From positions 37,589,001 through 37,653,000 of the forward strand of contig JAIVEN010000002.1 of the NCBI GenBank assembly GCA_026686845.1: a stretch of 64,000 nucleotides of DNA, given 5' to 3'. The DNA is from Adenanthera pavonina. Taxonomy: Eukaryota; Streptophyta; Magnoliopsida; Fabales; Fabaceae. This document shows positions 23,958-37,230 of this stretch, in pieces. The position numbers and the translations under genes were made by a program. Numbering within the stretch: the stretch's first letter is position 1; every line of letters begins with the position of its first letter. The notes beneath the pieces were generated by a model. The model saw only the letters and a list, made by a program, of their open reading frames with translations. It ran no database searches and had not been told where the DNA came from.

Positions 23958-26900
23958 TGTAACACCTTACTTTTAAACTCATTTCTCATAAATAAGACTC
24001 CTTTTAAGTCTGATTATACTTGATTCTAAACTTGAATCACAAAAGAATGAAAATCAGAATTTCCAAAATTTTCAATTACTGTTCATATGGTAGTTTCCAC
24101 TTTGCCGACTGAACTTTGAAAATTCATAACTAATTCTAGAAAAATCATTTCTTAATGATTCAAGTCTCTAAAAATAGATAAAAACCTTTTTCACATGAAA
24201 AAATATGAAACAGAGCATTCTCTTGACCAAGTTATATAGTTTATTTCTCAAATATTTACTATACATTTGGTCATTTTCTCTTCCCTAGGATTTTGGCCTT
24301 ATATTGAAAAATTCATATCTCATTATATCCTAATCCAAATCATACATTCTTTATGTCATTGGAAATTCCTGTGAGTCTACTTTCTAGAAATATTTTTCTT
24401 GTACATTTATTCAACTTGTACAGGGCATAACATTAATTTAAATTATAAAGAGTCAGAATTTCACTTTTGCTGGAACAGTTTTGGGAAAACCTCCATATCT
24501 CCTATCATATAACTCCAATTACCTCCAAATCAGTGGCATATGAAACTTAACACATAAAAATTTCCATAAATATAAACCACTAAATTTTTGGAGCTCTTCA
24601 AAATTTATATCATCTTTTTAATTTTCCAATACCTAACTTTCAGTTTCCAGTTTTCCCAATCTTTCACTATTTTGAACCCTAACTTTGAAAAATCACTTTA
24701 ATTTATGCATATCTCCAAATGGAGTGCTCTTTAGACCATTTTTAAGTTCTACTTATGTACTTTAAGAGCATATATATTACTTAAACTAGCTACCATGTCT
24801 TACATAAACAGTACCTATATTATCCTCAAAGTGTTCTACTTGAGCATTTCCAATCATAACTTTACAAAGTAAGTTTCATAGACATAATAAATCATCATTC
24901 ATTGTACTAAACTCATACATAACATTTCATAATGCTTTAATGATCATAATAGTATGGAGATACATATTTAGTAACATGCTCATAACTTTACATATCATTT
25001 CAAACAACTAGATTATCACTTGAAAACAACATTATGCTTCATCCTCTTTCTTCTTTCTCCTTGGCACTCTTGACCCCTTCTTACCATAGCTTGGGCCTAG
25101 ACATAATGATTATTTGGAAGGGTGAGATTCAAAGAATCTCAATAGTTATATCCAATTATGTATTCACATTATCATATCAATTCATAAAATCATCAATGAA
25201 AATCATAAATTCATATTATGCCATATAATTCTATAAAAATTTTGGCATGGTAACACTCTGTAAAATGGACATCCTAGGGTCATAAAACCCTTCAAACATT
25301 CAGCCAACAATGAAAATACATCATAAAGCATTCAAACAATTATATGGCATAGTCATATTATCATGGAGACAAAGTATGACAACAAGCATAATAGGGAAAA
25401 AAATACCTTCTTGCTTTCCAATGATCTCCAAACTTTGTGAACACTTCCATTGATCTTAAAACACTTCTTGAAACCCTATAGCATCATGAAATAGTACCAT
25501 GAGCCACTGATTCATTAAGCTCATTCACAAAGTGGCATACTTGAACTAAAAATTCCATTTTATTTTCCCTTGAGCTTTTCTTGTACAACATACTTGTATC
25601 TACCTATTTTGGACCCAAGGAATCCATTTTTTGGGTCCAAATCATGAAATTTCCTTTCCTTTTCAAACCCTAAATAGGCAAAAAATTTCAAAAATTTGTA
25701 GAAAAATATCTACCTGATTAATTTGCAACTAATGCCATATTCTTGCATCTTGAGGCATTTCTAAGCATTTATATGGTTTAGTTTTTCCATGGCTTCACTT
25801 TCTCTCTCCTCTCTCTCTCTAGGTAGAAATTTTCAGAGGTAAAATGGAGAGAAATAATCTATAAAAACCATCACAAACACTTGGATATGCAAGAAAATGA
25901 TCATAGAATATTACCTTGGAAATTTGAGAACCAAACTTTGCTTCTTGCCTTCTCTATTTTTCTCCTTGTTTCCCATAACTTCTTCTCCCTTTAAGCTGCT
26001 GGTTCAGACACATATGAGGCAAGAAGATGATGTCCAAATGGCTAACTAATGTGATTAAATCATTTAAGTCATAAAAAGTAACTTTAGTTAATTTAATGTT
26101 TTAACTTAAGTTAATAAAGCTTTAGTAAAAATTCCCTTTGTGTCCCAATGAGCTGCAGCACGCCTTGTGTCTTATTGTTGGCCAAAAATTGCTTCATAAA
26201 GTTTAATGGACCAAAATACCCTTTACCAATTAAATTTACTTGTATCAATTAAGTATTTTTGCCAAATTTGCCATTAAATTGGTACAGGATTATCCAACAA
26301 TTACTTTTGATCCAAAATCATTATCTAGACCCAAAATATATTTTATTAGAGTTCAATCATTGTCTTTGAATCAATATTACCTTTTTTTTACAGTCTAAAC
26401 TGACTTTTATCAGGTAAAATATTAATATTAGACCATAATTACCCAATAAATATTATTTTGATCTTAATAGATTCCTTGCTATATTCCATTGGGTTTAGCT
26501 CATTGAAAGCTTCATTTTGACTATAATTTTTCATATTTCCAAAAATACCCTTAACTCGGGGTAAATTTATAATTTTTGAAACTTTCAGGTCATTAGCTGT
26601 AATTTCCCCAAATTTCTTTCTCCTTCCCCTTAAGACATTCTTAAGGGACTAAATTGTAAATAGTCTTGATTCCTAGGGCCCAAATATAATTTTCTCATTT
26701 TTTCATTTCATTAGGAAAAATGACATCTTTGCTCATCTTCACGCTTAACGATATCTCTCCATTTTTCCAACTCCTTTTGCATTTTACAATGTTAACTTTT
26801 TCATTTTTGGGCCTTCAATTCATTATTCACATTTTACTCAATCGGGTCAAAAATGTAATTTATTCATTCTCTTGGCCACTTTCTTGTAATATTGCCCAAA

Positions 26901-27246
26901 GATCAATTTTTTATTATTTCTTTTTCACTATGCATATTAACTTCAAATTGGCCTACCTCTTAACCTGGACCTCCCGGGAACGCAATACTTATATCGTTAC
27001 GCTCTGCTTGGAGCGGACTTTCATTCAAGTGGTATATTGCATATTTTCTAGGATAAGTTCTGGAATTAATTTCTACTAAGAACCTTATGAAAAATTAATT
27101 CTAATTCAGGATCAAGCATAACTTCTTCAGAAAATTAGATGAGAAATTAATTTTTTCTAAAACTCGATTCTATATAGCCTTTCGTCTCACTTTGTTTCTC
27201 ATCTTTTATTCATTTTATAACATCTCATAAAAATAGGGATATTACA
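23958..27246 (-). repeat. Solo large LTR copy D (probable Ty3/gypsy)
   Basis: At the left it starts TGTAACACCTTAC, and its other end is GGGATATTACA at 27246. The flanks are CTTCA (23953-23957) and CTTAA (27247-27251), a 5-bp duplication with one mismatch. An upstream tandem copy of the flank (near 23765) continues CTTCAAATTTTCTTCC, matching the right flank and supporting the insertion point. It is 3289 bp with no coding region. Confidence 0.78.
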
Positions 27247-27742
27247 CTTAAAATCTTCTTCCTACGTCCTTTATCTCCATCTCAGATCTATCTTCATAAT
27301 TTTTGGTGCATTTTGCTTAAAATTTTACTCTGCTTTTTATATATTCATTTTTCATCTTTATATTTACTTATTTTTTTTTATCAATCTTTACTAAAATAAG
27401 TATAATCATCATTAATATTATATATATTTATATAGTTTGATATAATATGTTTTAAATATAGGATTTTTTTTAATTTGTGTATTTTATAATATTGATAATA
27501 GGAATTAGCAGTAGTATCGAAACTTTATATCATATTGTCAAATCTTTAGGGAATTGGCATATATACATACTACGTATGAAATTTACCATAGAGTGAATCC
27601 TCAAAATCTTTTGGTAAGTTTTTCTTTGGTTGTTTTACTTGCATTGGTAATTATTTATTTTTAATTCATGGCATACATTTCATTGTAGGTTGATCCTCTC
27701 ACACACCAAATTAAGCTTTATGATTTTGGGAGCATAAAAGTT
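27247..27742 (+). other. Noncoding region of the Mutator-like element
   Basis: The first ~70 bases repeat the leader-like segment found at 23765-23840. The remainder is AT-rich. GTAAGTTTTT near 27612 and a TTGTAG near 27684 could bound an intron, but the exons are not recognisable. Confidence 0.4.
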
Positions 27743-27979
27743 TTGGTACGTTGGATTTCAACACTTTATGATTTAGATTTATATGAATTCTCATGCTTGT
27801 TCACATATGCCACCATGGATTATGACTGGACTAAAATTATATACGATGTTAAGGGGTATGTTAATCAAGGCAAAATACGTGATTTTTTCGAATGGGTAAA
27901 TACAACTTATTTTTGTTTGTTCTATAATATGGATAGTAGAGAGCTAGAGAAAAATTATATCATGTATGAAAAAATTTAG
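27680..27979 (+). pseudogene. Short coding-like segment upstream of the transposase, unrecognised
   Basis: After a possible acceptor (TTGTAG near 27684) the frame reads VDPLTHQIKLYDFGSIKVL, then a run of acidic and aromatic residues including MDYDWTKIIYDVKGYVNQGK, to a stop at 27979. Base composition is less AT-skewed than the flanks. The last ~50 bases start a set of degenerate tandem copies downstream. I do not recognise a family. It could be a leftover exon of the Mutator-like element or a chance frame. Confidence 0.3.
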
Positions 27980-30770
27980 AAATATAGCATATATAAAGTT
28001 AAGGATAATTTTTTTAATTTAGTATATAAGTATTTAAAATATAGAAAAAGTTTTTAATTGAATATTATAATTTTTTTTATTTATCATATATAAATATAGC
28101 CTATCTCGTAAATATTTATAATTTTTTTAACTTCATGAATATAAAAATGTGCTTAATAAAAATTATAGTATATTTACGCATGAAAAAATATTGATAATTT
28201 TAGAAAATATGTAATATGATATATTTATGTAGTTAAGTGATTTTTTTCAAAATTTCATTTGTCCTATAATATTGATAATAGAAAACTAGAGAAAAATCAT
28301 ATGATGTATTAAAAAGTTTATAAATATAGAGTATCTAAAATTAAGGATAACTTTTTAAATCCATGAGATAATTGTTAGTTCTGCTGACTTCCCAAGAAGA
28401 AGGGTGAATTGGGAGGTTTGAAAATTCTCTGCAAAAGTATAATAGAGCAGTGAAAGCAAAATATGCAGAAAAATAGAGTGCAAAATGTAATGAGATAACA
28501 AGCAAAGTATAAGAAGAATGACAGAAGAATTTATCCTGGTTCGGTCTCTTTTTCTTGACCTACATCTAATTCTCAAGCTACCACTTGAGATTTTCCACTA
28601 TCTTGCAAGAATTCAGTGGACTCCTTGCAATGCCACAGTACAACTTTGTGCTCTATTATAAGAGCTTACAATCTCTTTTTCTGTACTCTAGTTAAGTACT
28701 TCCTAAACCCCTTGTGAAGTTCCCTCACAAGAAAATCTTTCTTCCAGATGAAGATAAGATTGTTTACAGCAAATGAACTCTCTAATGTAGAGTATATATG
28801 ACAGTTGAAGTACAGTTTATGAAGTGTGGGAGAGTAGAAAACTTTGATAGTAGATTTTGACAGAGTTTTAGTATATACAATGTAAAATCGTTACCCATAT
28901 CTTCAAAATAAAGTTTTATTTATAGATTTATGTCTTAACTATACGTTAAAGACAAGATCTAACCGTTATAGATGTTACCCAACGGTTACTCTGCAAAACT
29001 ATCCATTCACCAACTGCATTTAATATGTCTAACATCCAAAATTCGAATTTTAAGGTGTCAACAGACAAATTTCGCAGAGACCATAGGTTAAAGGCTATAA
29101 CGTTGAACTTCGAAGTTCATCTGGTCAAGGGCAAAATTCAAATTTTCATCTTTGATAAATGTTTTCACGTTGGAACATACGAATTTTCAAGGTTAAAGTT
29201 CTTCTGAAGAATGTGAATAGTTGTTTCATATTGCTACAGTTCATTCGAAATTCAAATTTTGGTACCCAAAATTCGTTTGCCAGTGAACAACTCAATATGA
29301 CACAAAAGTTCTTCTTTTCGAAATTTGAATTTCAGAAATTAAAGTTCGTCTATCAAAGAGTAACTTTTATCAAACTTATACAAAAGTTTGAATTTTAGAA
29401 GACCGAAGTTTGTCTGTCAGAGGCACATCTGAATAGACTTACACATTGTTCTTCCAAAGTTTAAATTTTCAAAACTAAAGTTCATCTGTCAGAGGACTAA
29501 CTTGACATTTTTTTTTAACTTCACTTTCAGATGAACTTTTACATATCTTCAGACGAATTTTTCATTTTTCACAAGTTGTGCTTTACTCGAAATTCAAATT
29601 TTAACAGTCTCAAATTCATTTATCAGAGGCAACTTTGTAAGTTCGAATTTCAGCCTTCAAAGTTCAAATTTTCAAGGTAACATATGAAATTTAACACTTC
29701 AAAATTCGTCTGTTAGTGGGTATTTCTTAAATATATCATGAGTTAACATAAGATTTGTTGAAAAACACATTTTAAAATCATTTGTGTGCAAGATTAAAGT
29801 CTTTTACTTATATGAATACCATAAGAAATCCTACAAACTAATCTTATACTCATTTTTCTTAGATTTCTTCACTTGAGATCTTTTGTATACCTTTGATATC
29901 TTCCTTTCAAGTTTCAGTTGTTTGAAATCATCAAAAACATTTGATTCAACAATAATAATAGTATTTTTAGTTAATTAATGAGATAATAATCTATTAAGAA
30001 AAATGTACTTATGTAGCTCATTATTTTATAATTTAAAATAATCTATCTACTTAGATATATTTATTTTGTTAAACCATTTAGCTTTTTTCTTACTTCAATT
30101 ATAATAAAAAATGTGCTTAATATTTTTTTCATGTGTTAATAACTATAGTATATTCATGCATAAAAAATATTGATAATTTTAGAAAATATATAACATGATA
30201 TATTTATGTAGTTAAGTGATTTTTTTCAAAATTTTATTTGTCCTATAATATTGATAATAGAAAACTAGAGAAAAATCATATGATATATTAAAATGTTTAT
30301 AAATATAGCATATCTAAAACTAAGGATAACATTTAAATTAGTAATTAAATATTTAAAATCTATGAGATTATAATAATCTTTTTTGTTAATTAATAAGATA
30401 ATAATCCATTAAGAAAAATATATTTATGTAGCTCATTATTTTATAATTTAAAATAATATATCTACTTCAATATATTTATTTTGTTAAACCGTTTAGCTTT
30501 TTCTTACTTTAATTATAAAAGAAAAATGTGCCTAATATTTTTTCATGTGTTAATAACTATAGTATATTCATGCATAAAAATATTGATAATTTTAGAAAAT
30601 ATATATAATATATTTGTGTAGTGAATTTTTCTTTATTTATTTGTTTATAATATTTATAATAATAGAAAACTAGAGAAAAACTGTATGATATATTAAAAAG
30701 TTCATAAAAATAGCATATTTATAGTTAAGAATAACTTTTTAATTTAGTAAATAAATAACACTTAGGGAAT
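27925..30770 (+). repeat. Degenerate tandem repeat, ~340-410 bp period, split by a solo LTR
   Basis: The word CTATAATATTGATAATAGAAAACTAGAG and the following ~90 bases occur near 27930, 28262, 30241 and 30649. After discounting the solo LTR at 28373-29951 the spacings are about 337, 395 and 409 bp. Later units share a TAGTTAATTAATGAGATAATAATC block and a TGTAGCTCATTATTTTATAA block. The repeats are extremely AT-rich and lie just upstream of the transposase start. Confidence 0.7.
28373..29951 (-). repeat. SIRE-type solo LTR 1
   Basis: The 1579-bp LTR is on the - strand, from TGTTAGTTCTGC at 28373 to GATTCAACA at 29951. A perfect ATAAT target duplication (28368-28372 and 29952-29956) flanks it. 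The internal AATTCGAATT and GTCTGT motif array is present. No internal element sequence remains, so unequal LTR recombination removed it. Confidence 0.92.
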
Positions 30771-30944
30771 TTTTGTAGTATTAGATTTATGTACATATAG
30801 ATTATTTTTCGTATATTAGAAGGCAATTTATATATATTATTTTTCTTCTAATAATGTATTTGGTATATTAGAATTGTTTGTCTATTAATATTGATTTCAT
30901 ATTTATGAGTAGATAATAGACAATTTTATATTATAGGAAGAGAA
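29957..30944 (+). other. AT-rich upstream region of the transposase
   Basis: This is made mostly of the tandem units described at 27925-30770. The last ~170 bases before the transposase start contain only AT-rich sequence, and no convincing promoter can be singled out. Confidence 0.5.
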
Positions 30945-33170
30945 ATGAATAATAGAAGAGAGTGGGTCTACATATTTGCAAATGGACAAATTTTTACTAG
31001 TACAAATGGTGTGATATTTGAATCCAATAGTATAAAAATGATAAGTGTTGATTCAAACATTGCCCTAATTCAACTAAAGCAAGTTGTTGGACAAAACCTG
31101 GGACTTCCTTCCAATCAAATTGTGTTAAGCCTGGTATATAGATAACCCATTTCCATAAATCCACCATGGTACCAGTCATGTATTCTGGAGGTTGATTCTA
31201 ACATAAACAACATGTGAAAAATGAATTCTCAATATTCGAATCAATTAACAGGCCAAAGTTGTATGCACATATTTTCAATCTAGAAGTTGATGATTATCCT
31301 GAATCACAACCACTGAAGGACTATGTTAGATATACGCTCCCATCAAGTAGCAATCAAGTAGACCTAATAGAACATGGATCAAGGCTGAGCATACACTTGG
31401 AAAATTTTAACCCATTTAATCCTTGCTCAGATGTTGGCAATATTGAATCATTTTCTTCACTTCCCCCAACTGAAGATATTATGGATGACTTTGAAGATGA
31501 TGATGAGTATGATTTCCTAATGAATTCTACTAGTGGGAATAATGATGTTGATAATGATGATAAGGCCCACGAGGAGAATTATGAGGGTGGCAATGTTGTC
31601 CTTGGCCAAACATTATGTATAAATGAATATAAAGAGCTTGCATCAAATTTCTTCTCACGTGTTAATGTAGAATTGGCTATGGCTCCTGAGTTTAGTGGAA
31701 TGGGAGAGATATTCATCCTCTCAGTGATAATCATGAGTTTCTCATAGGGCAAAGTTTTATGGACATATGTGCTCTAAGACATTTGGTCAAACTTTACTCA
31801 ATTCGAGTTCATCACACTTTTAAAGTCTATCATTCAAGTAAGAAGTGTGGAGAATATTGATGTGTAAATTATGGAAGTATTGCAATTGGAGACTAAGGGC
31901 TAACAAAAAAGTCAATAGAACCTTCTGGTTAATCACGAAATATGCATGTCCCCATATATGTTTAGCCACGTCATTAACTCAAGATCATCCCAAGTTAGAT
32001 GCTAATGTCATCTCATCATGTATAGTAGGAATGGTAACCAATCGGCCAGATATGAAAGTTTCTCAAATTATCGAGTGTATACATTCCATGTTTGGGTATA
32101 CTATGTCATACAAAAAAGCATGGAAGGCAAAACAATTAGCACTAACTACTACTTTTGGTAACCGGGAGAGCTTATACTTACTATTACCTAAATGGCTAGC
32201 TACAATCCAACATTTCATGCCTAGTTCGTGTGTAAAATTCTTAACTAAGCCATGTTTGGAAGCCAATTCTGAAAGGCAAAATATTGAAATATTTAAGCGT
32301 GTTTTTTAGGCATTTAAACCGTGTATCGACGCATTTGATCACTTAAAGCTAATTGACAAGGTTGATGGAGCTTTTCTTTACGGGAAATATAAAGGCACAT
32401 TGCTTATGGCTATATCAAGATGGTGATCGTAATATTGTACCACTTGCATTTGCCATGGTTGATGGGCATACAAAAGCTGCCTAGATATGGTTCTTATATA
32501 ATGTTCGCATATGCATCATAAAGGAGAGGGAAGGAATATGTTTAATTTCATACAAACATCCATCAATTTTGTCTATGATTCAAAATTGATGTGTTCGATG
32601 GCATACATATCATGTTTTTTGTTTGGGACATGTGGCTGCAAATTTGCATAAAGCACATGGAACAAATTGGCTAAAGGAGAAGTTTATCAATATTAGTGAG
32701 AGTCAATTGCTTTGTTTTCATATATTAAATGTTGAAGGAAAAATTATTAACAATAAATTCTTAATTATTTGTAGGCTATGCATATGAGAAACATGTTGTT
32801 GACCAACAATTGTCAGAGGTAACATTCACTCACACGCATGCAGCTAACTAGATCAACGACATCCCAAAAGAAAAATGGTTGAATTAGACCACTTGCAATT
32901 TGTGGATTCTGTATTTAAGTTAGAAACTATGTGTCATGCTTATGGTAATGAGATTCACCCTATAAGAGATGAGGTTTATTGGCCAGAAACTGATATTTCA
33001 ATGTTGGTAATTGGCCCATAAATGATTCGAGACAAAAGTCATCCTCGTTCGACTCATATACATAATGAGATGGATTGGACCGTGCCTAGTCAACAATCCA
33101 AACGTGAGTTATGTAGGCAAATAGGACACAATCACTCTATTTGTCCACAGAGTCATGCCTTTAAACAGTA
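30945..33170 (+). pseudogene. Mutator-like (MuDR family) transposase, multiply broken
   Basis: The N-terminal segment starts MNNRREWVYIFANGQIF and continues LIQLKQVVGQNLGLPSNQ, a PB1/ubiquitin-like opening seen in plant Mutator-like proteins. After a stop at 31143 and a frame change comes an acidic linker (MDDFEDDDEYDF). The MuDR DNA-binding region follows (FLIGQSFMDICALRHLVKLY near 31735-31800, then CPHICL near 31950 and YKKAWKAKQLAL near 32110). The transposase core begins around 32310 with FKPCIDAF, LIDKVDGAFLYGKYKGTLL. The C-terminal end (VDSVFKLETMCHAYGNEIHP, then MIRDKSHPRSTHIHNEMDW) closes with a zinc-knuckle remnant ELCRQIGHNHSICPQS. Most of the catalytic region between is scrambled by frame changes and stops. 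Confidence 0.82.
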
Positions 33171-33340
33171 ATTTGTAGTTGACATTTCCAAACACATGTA
33201 TTTGACATTTTTTAGATATATCAAAATGTGACAAAAATGTAATTGATTGCATGAGTTTTATGTCAATAGCAATGTTTGATATTTGTTTGTACTCCAAACA
33301 TTATGGGGATATTTCTCAAATGATGCAACAACATCAAATC

Positions 33341-36300
33341 ATGAACTCAGGTCCTGAGGATGATTCATTATTATGTTTACAAACATGACATATTTCAAAG
33401 GATGTGTGGACTCGAGATGTAAGTAAATTTTTGCACATATAAACATTCATTGATATGCTTCATCATATATTACGCTACCATATATATTCTTTTTTTGTAG
33501 GTCAGTCAAATTCTTCGAGTTTGACAAGTCATGTATAAAAATAGGCTAATTGAGACACTAGTGCAAATTGTACCATATCTTATACAAGCTGGCTTCTATG
33601 GCACGACTAGAATAAGTCAATTTGAGTATGATCCGACATTGGTCTCAGCACTTGTTGAGAGATGGCATCCTGAGACACATACTTTTCACACTGCCTATGG
33701 GGAATGCACACTAACTTTACAAGACGAGGCAATTTAGTTGGCCCTTCCCTGCACCAGAAACCCTGTGATTGGTATGACAAACTTCAATTGGCCACAAATG
33801 TGTTAATTGCTCCTTGGAGAATCTTCACCTCTAGAAAAAATATTTAGACAGGGGCTAGTCATAAGTTGGTTGGATGAACACTTTCATAACCTCGAAGATG
33901 TTGAATCAAGTGTTTTGATGATTTCAAACCAACCTTCTAAAGCTTGGAAAGAAGATATCAAATGTGCATGGAAGATCCCAAATAAAGAAATCTAAGTAAA
34001 ATCAGCACAAATTTAGATATAGGATGTCCTACTATGTTTTATCTGAGTGAAAGATTTTGAATTGGTAGAATAATGTTTTTAGAAATCTGATTCCATGTTA
34101 ATTCATGGAATACTTGAAAAATACCCACTTACAGATGAACTTTAACGTGATATAGCTGAACTATTGCTTTGAAAATTCAAACTTTAGCTTTTGAAATTCG
34201 AATTTCGAATTGAAAATAAGTTAGTCAGAAAAGAGATCCCTCTGACAGACAAACTTTGAATGCAGAAATTCAAACTTTGACATGAATCTGATGAGAGCCT
34301 TCCCTGATAGATGAACTTTGAGTTTTGAAAATTTAAATTTCTGATAAACTACAATTCATAAAAATTGAAAGTTCGTCTGAGGATATTTCAAAGCTCACCT
34401 GAAAGTGAAGATTGAGAAGAATCTAAAATTAGCTTACTAACAGATGAACTTTGATTTTAAAAATTTGAACTTTAGAAACAAAGCTTGCAAGTCTGTTATG
34501 ACAATTTGTTGACATACGAATATTGGTTTTCAGAAATTTGAACTTTGAATTAAGTATGATAGGAGGTCTTTCTGACAGATGAACTTTGAACCTTGAAAGT
34601 TCGAATTTCGAAAAGATGAAATATTGTGTCTTATTGAGCTACCCACTGATAGAAGAATTTTGGATACCAAAATTCGATCTTCGAAGGCACTGTAGCAATA
34701 TGGGACAACTGTTCACACTTATTAGAGGAACTTTAACTTGAAAATTCGTATGTTCCAACATAGAAATATTCTTCAAAGATGAAAATTTAAACTTTGCTTC
34801 ATAACAGACGAACTTTGAAGTTCAACATTAAAGTCTTTAACTTTCAATATCTTCAAAATTCATCTGTTGACCAATCAAAATTCAAACTTTGAGTGTCAAA
34901 AGCATTAAATATGGTTGGTGAATGGATAGTTTTTCAGAGCAACTGTTAGGTAACTTTTCCAACGGATAGATTTTGTCTCTAATGTATAGTTAAGACCTAA
35001 ATCTATAAATAAAACCTCATTTGAAGTTGTAGGTAACGAATTTTACATTGTATATACTGAAATTCTATCAAATTCTCAACTCAAAGTCTTTTATTCTCAT
35101 ACTTCATACTTCTGCACTTCAACTTTCATATACACTCTAAATTAAAGAGTTCATTCTTTGTAATCAATATTATCTTCATCCGGAAGAAAGATTTTCTTGT
35201 GAGGGATTATCACAAGGGATTTGGGAAGTACTTAGTTAGAGTACAAAGAAAGAAGTTATAAGCTCTAAGAATAGAGCATCAAAGCTATACTGTGGCAATT
35301 GCAAGAATCCCACTAAATTCTTGTAAGATAGTGGATAATCTCAAGTAGTCGCTTAGGGACTGGACGTAGGTCAAGATAAAGAGACCGAACCAGGATAAAC
35401 ATTTGTGTCTTCTCTTTGCTTTTACTGCTTTTACCTTACTGTATCTTTATACTCTGTTTTACTGTCATTTCTCTTTTCATCACTCTTCTAACTTTTGTAG
35501 AAAATTTTAATCTTTCCAATTCACCCCCTATTGGGAAGCCAGCATATCCAACAGAAGATGATGCAAATGAACAACAAATTACAGCAATTCACTTGTGCAT
35601 ATATACTTAGATTGATTGGTGGAAATCTAGTGTCAAATAAGTCTGGTCAGAGAATTTATTTGATGTATCTCCCACTATTCATGGATCTTGGTAGAGCAGG
35701 TCTATATTCTTGGGGATCTACAGTATTAACCCATTTATATGGAGAATTATGTAATGCTATAGAAGGTACAAAGCAAGGGATTGGCGGATGAATGACATTA
35801 CTCCATCTTTGGGCATGAGATTGCTTTCCTATGTTAGTGCTGCACCAACCTCCACTAGCAAATCTACATACAAATATCTATCCTCTGTCGCCACTATTAG
35901 GATTCAGATATGCTTAATTTACACTCAAACAATTAGATTTCAGCTTATTAACTTAATCATACAAAGTTTAACAAGTTTCTCTATGTTTTCATAGATGGAA
36001 AAATGTAGGTAAATCACCCCGTCCGAGTGAAAAGATGTTGAGACATTATAGGAAGTTGCTTGATGAAATGTGGGAGGATGATATAATTTGGCAGTCATAT
36101 GAATCTTTACTGGTGCAACAATTAATTCCAACATATTGCTTAAAGACACCACTGATTTGACGAGCTTCAGTCCCCCTTATATGCTTCCATATAATTGAAT
36201 GGCATCATCCTAATCATGTGTTTAGACAATTTGGTCGACAACAACTGATTCCTAAAGCCCCAGTTTATTTGGGGAATTGCCACACGATACAACTAAGAGG

Positions 36301-37230
36301 AAGAAGATATATCAATTAGGTTGAAAATCACAATGAATTCATTGAGGCATGGAATAGATGGCATAATGGTATACCTAAGTCACCTATGGCACATGAAGTA
36401 TTAGATCACACATCTAAGTATATGTGATGGTATTGGAGACACACTCGATAGTGGATTCACCAAGCTAGTGCTACAACTGGTTTTACGGTAAGTATCTGAC
36501 ATTGTTGTTTTTGTTTTGTTTATATGGGTAGTGTTATTACCTAATGGGTTATTATTAATTTCAGGTCAACATAGCAGATGAATTGATTAGACTAAGTATG
36601 AATGACCCTCTGCCAATGTCAACATGAGAATATCAAGAAAGAGTTATACAGGACCAACATAACATCAGAGTGGCATTAAAAGAACAACATTATAATATGG
36701 TCCCTCAGCCTGCCCCACCTGCAATTGAGCTACCATGTCTACTAATTCCTCAGGGGAGACCAAGTAAGTGATGTGGTGGTTATTTATCAACTCAACCACC
36801 AATTGTGGTTAAAGAAGAAGATGAACATGATCAAGGAGTCGTAGCAAAAAATGAAGATGAACAAGATTAAGGCATTGCTTCTTCTTCAGATATTTTTAAT
36901 GAATTCTGTTATATGTCATGCTAAACTCTACCTCAATTCAACTCGTCTAATTTCAAGTCATCATTTATGTCTTTATTTGAGAATCTGACAATTTTTTCAA
37001 CAAAGTATAATAACTACACATTTGATGTTAACGGACCATCAAATGAGGCATTTGTGACTCCGCAACAGCCAATTCCTCCTATTGAGCCTCTTATATTTTA
37101 CTTGAATACCCCACCAGTTGCTTATACCACAGAGTCACCTAAATCTCAATATGAGAAGCCAATAAGACAAGAACGACCACAACGAGTTAGAAGAAGACCA
37201 AGATGTAACATAAGAAGTCATTATGTATAG
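33341..37230 (+). pseudogene. Plant mobile domain (PMD) gene of the Mutator-like element, interrupted
   Basis: It starts MNSGPEDDSLLCLQT at 33341, a typical PMD opening. A likely intron is 33419-33500 (GT...TTTGTAG). The domain continues AGFYGTTRISQFEYDPTLVS, ALVERWHPETHTFHTAYGE, LTLQDEAI. A SIRE solo LTR interrupts it at 33899-35553. Beyond it come YILRLIGGNLVSNKSGQRIY, LPLFMDLGRAGLYSWGS, DDIIWQSYESLL, VPLICFHIIEWHHPNHVF and RQFGRQQLIP. A second intron fits 36488-36564. The tail ends RPQRVRRRPRC...SHYV at 37230. Stops at 33376, 33735 and several later points disable it. The family is also found as domesticated MAIN-like/PP7-long-form genes, but the position here is inside a transposon. Confidence 0.82.
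33899..35553 (+). repeat. SIRE-type solo LTR 2, inside the PMD gene
   Basis: The 1655-bp LTR runs from TGTTGAATC to CATATCCAACA and has a perfect GAAGA duplication (33894-33898 and 35554-35558). The PMD reading continues across the empty site. More substitutions than in the 12280 copy suggest an older insertion. The TATA region (CTATAAATAAAACC near 35000) is present. Confidence 0.93.

Noticed and set aside
26720..27079. 119-codon hydrophobic frame on the + strand
   Set aside because: It lies wholly inside solo LTR copy D. The Phe/Leu/Ile-rich composition comes from T-rich sequence and no family fits.
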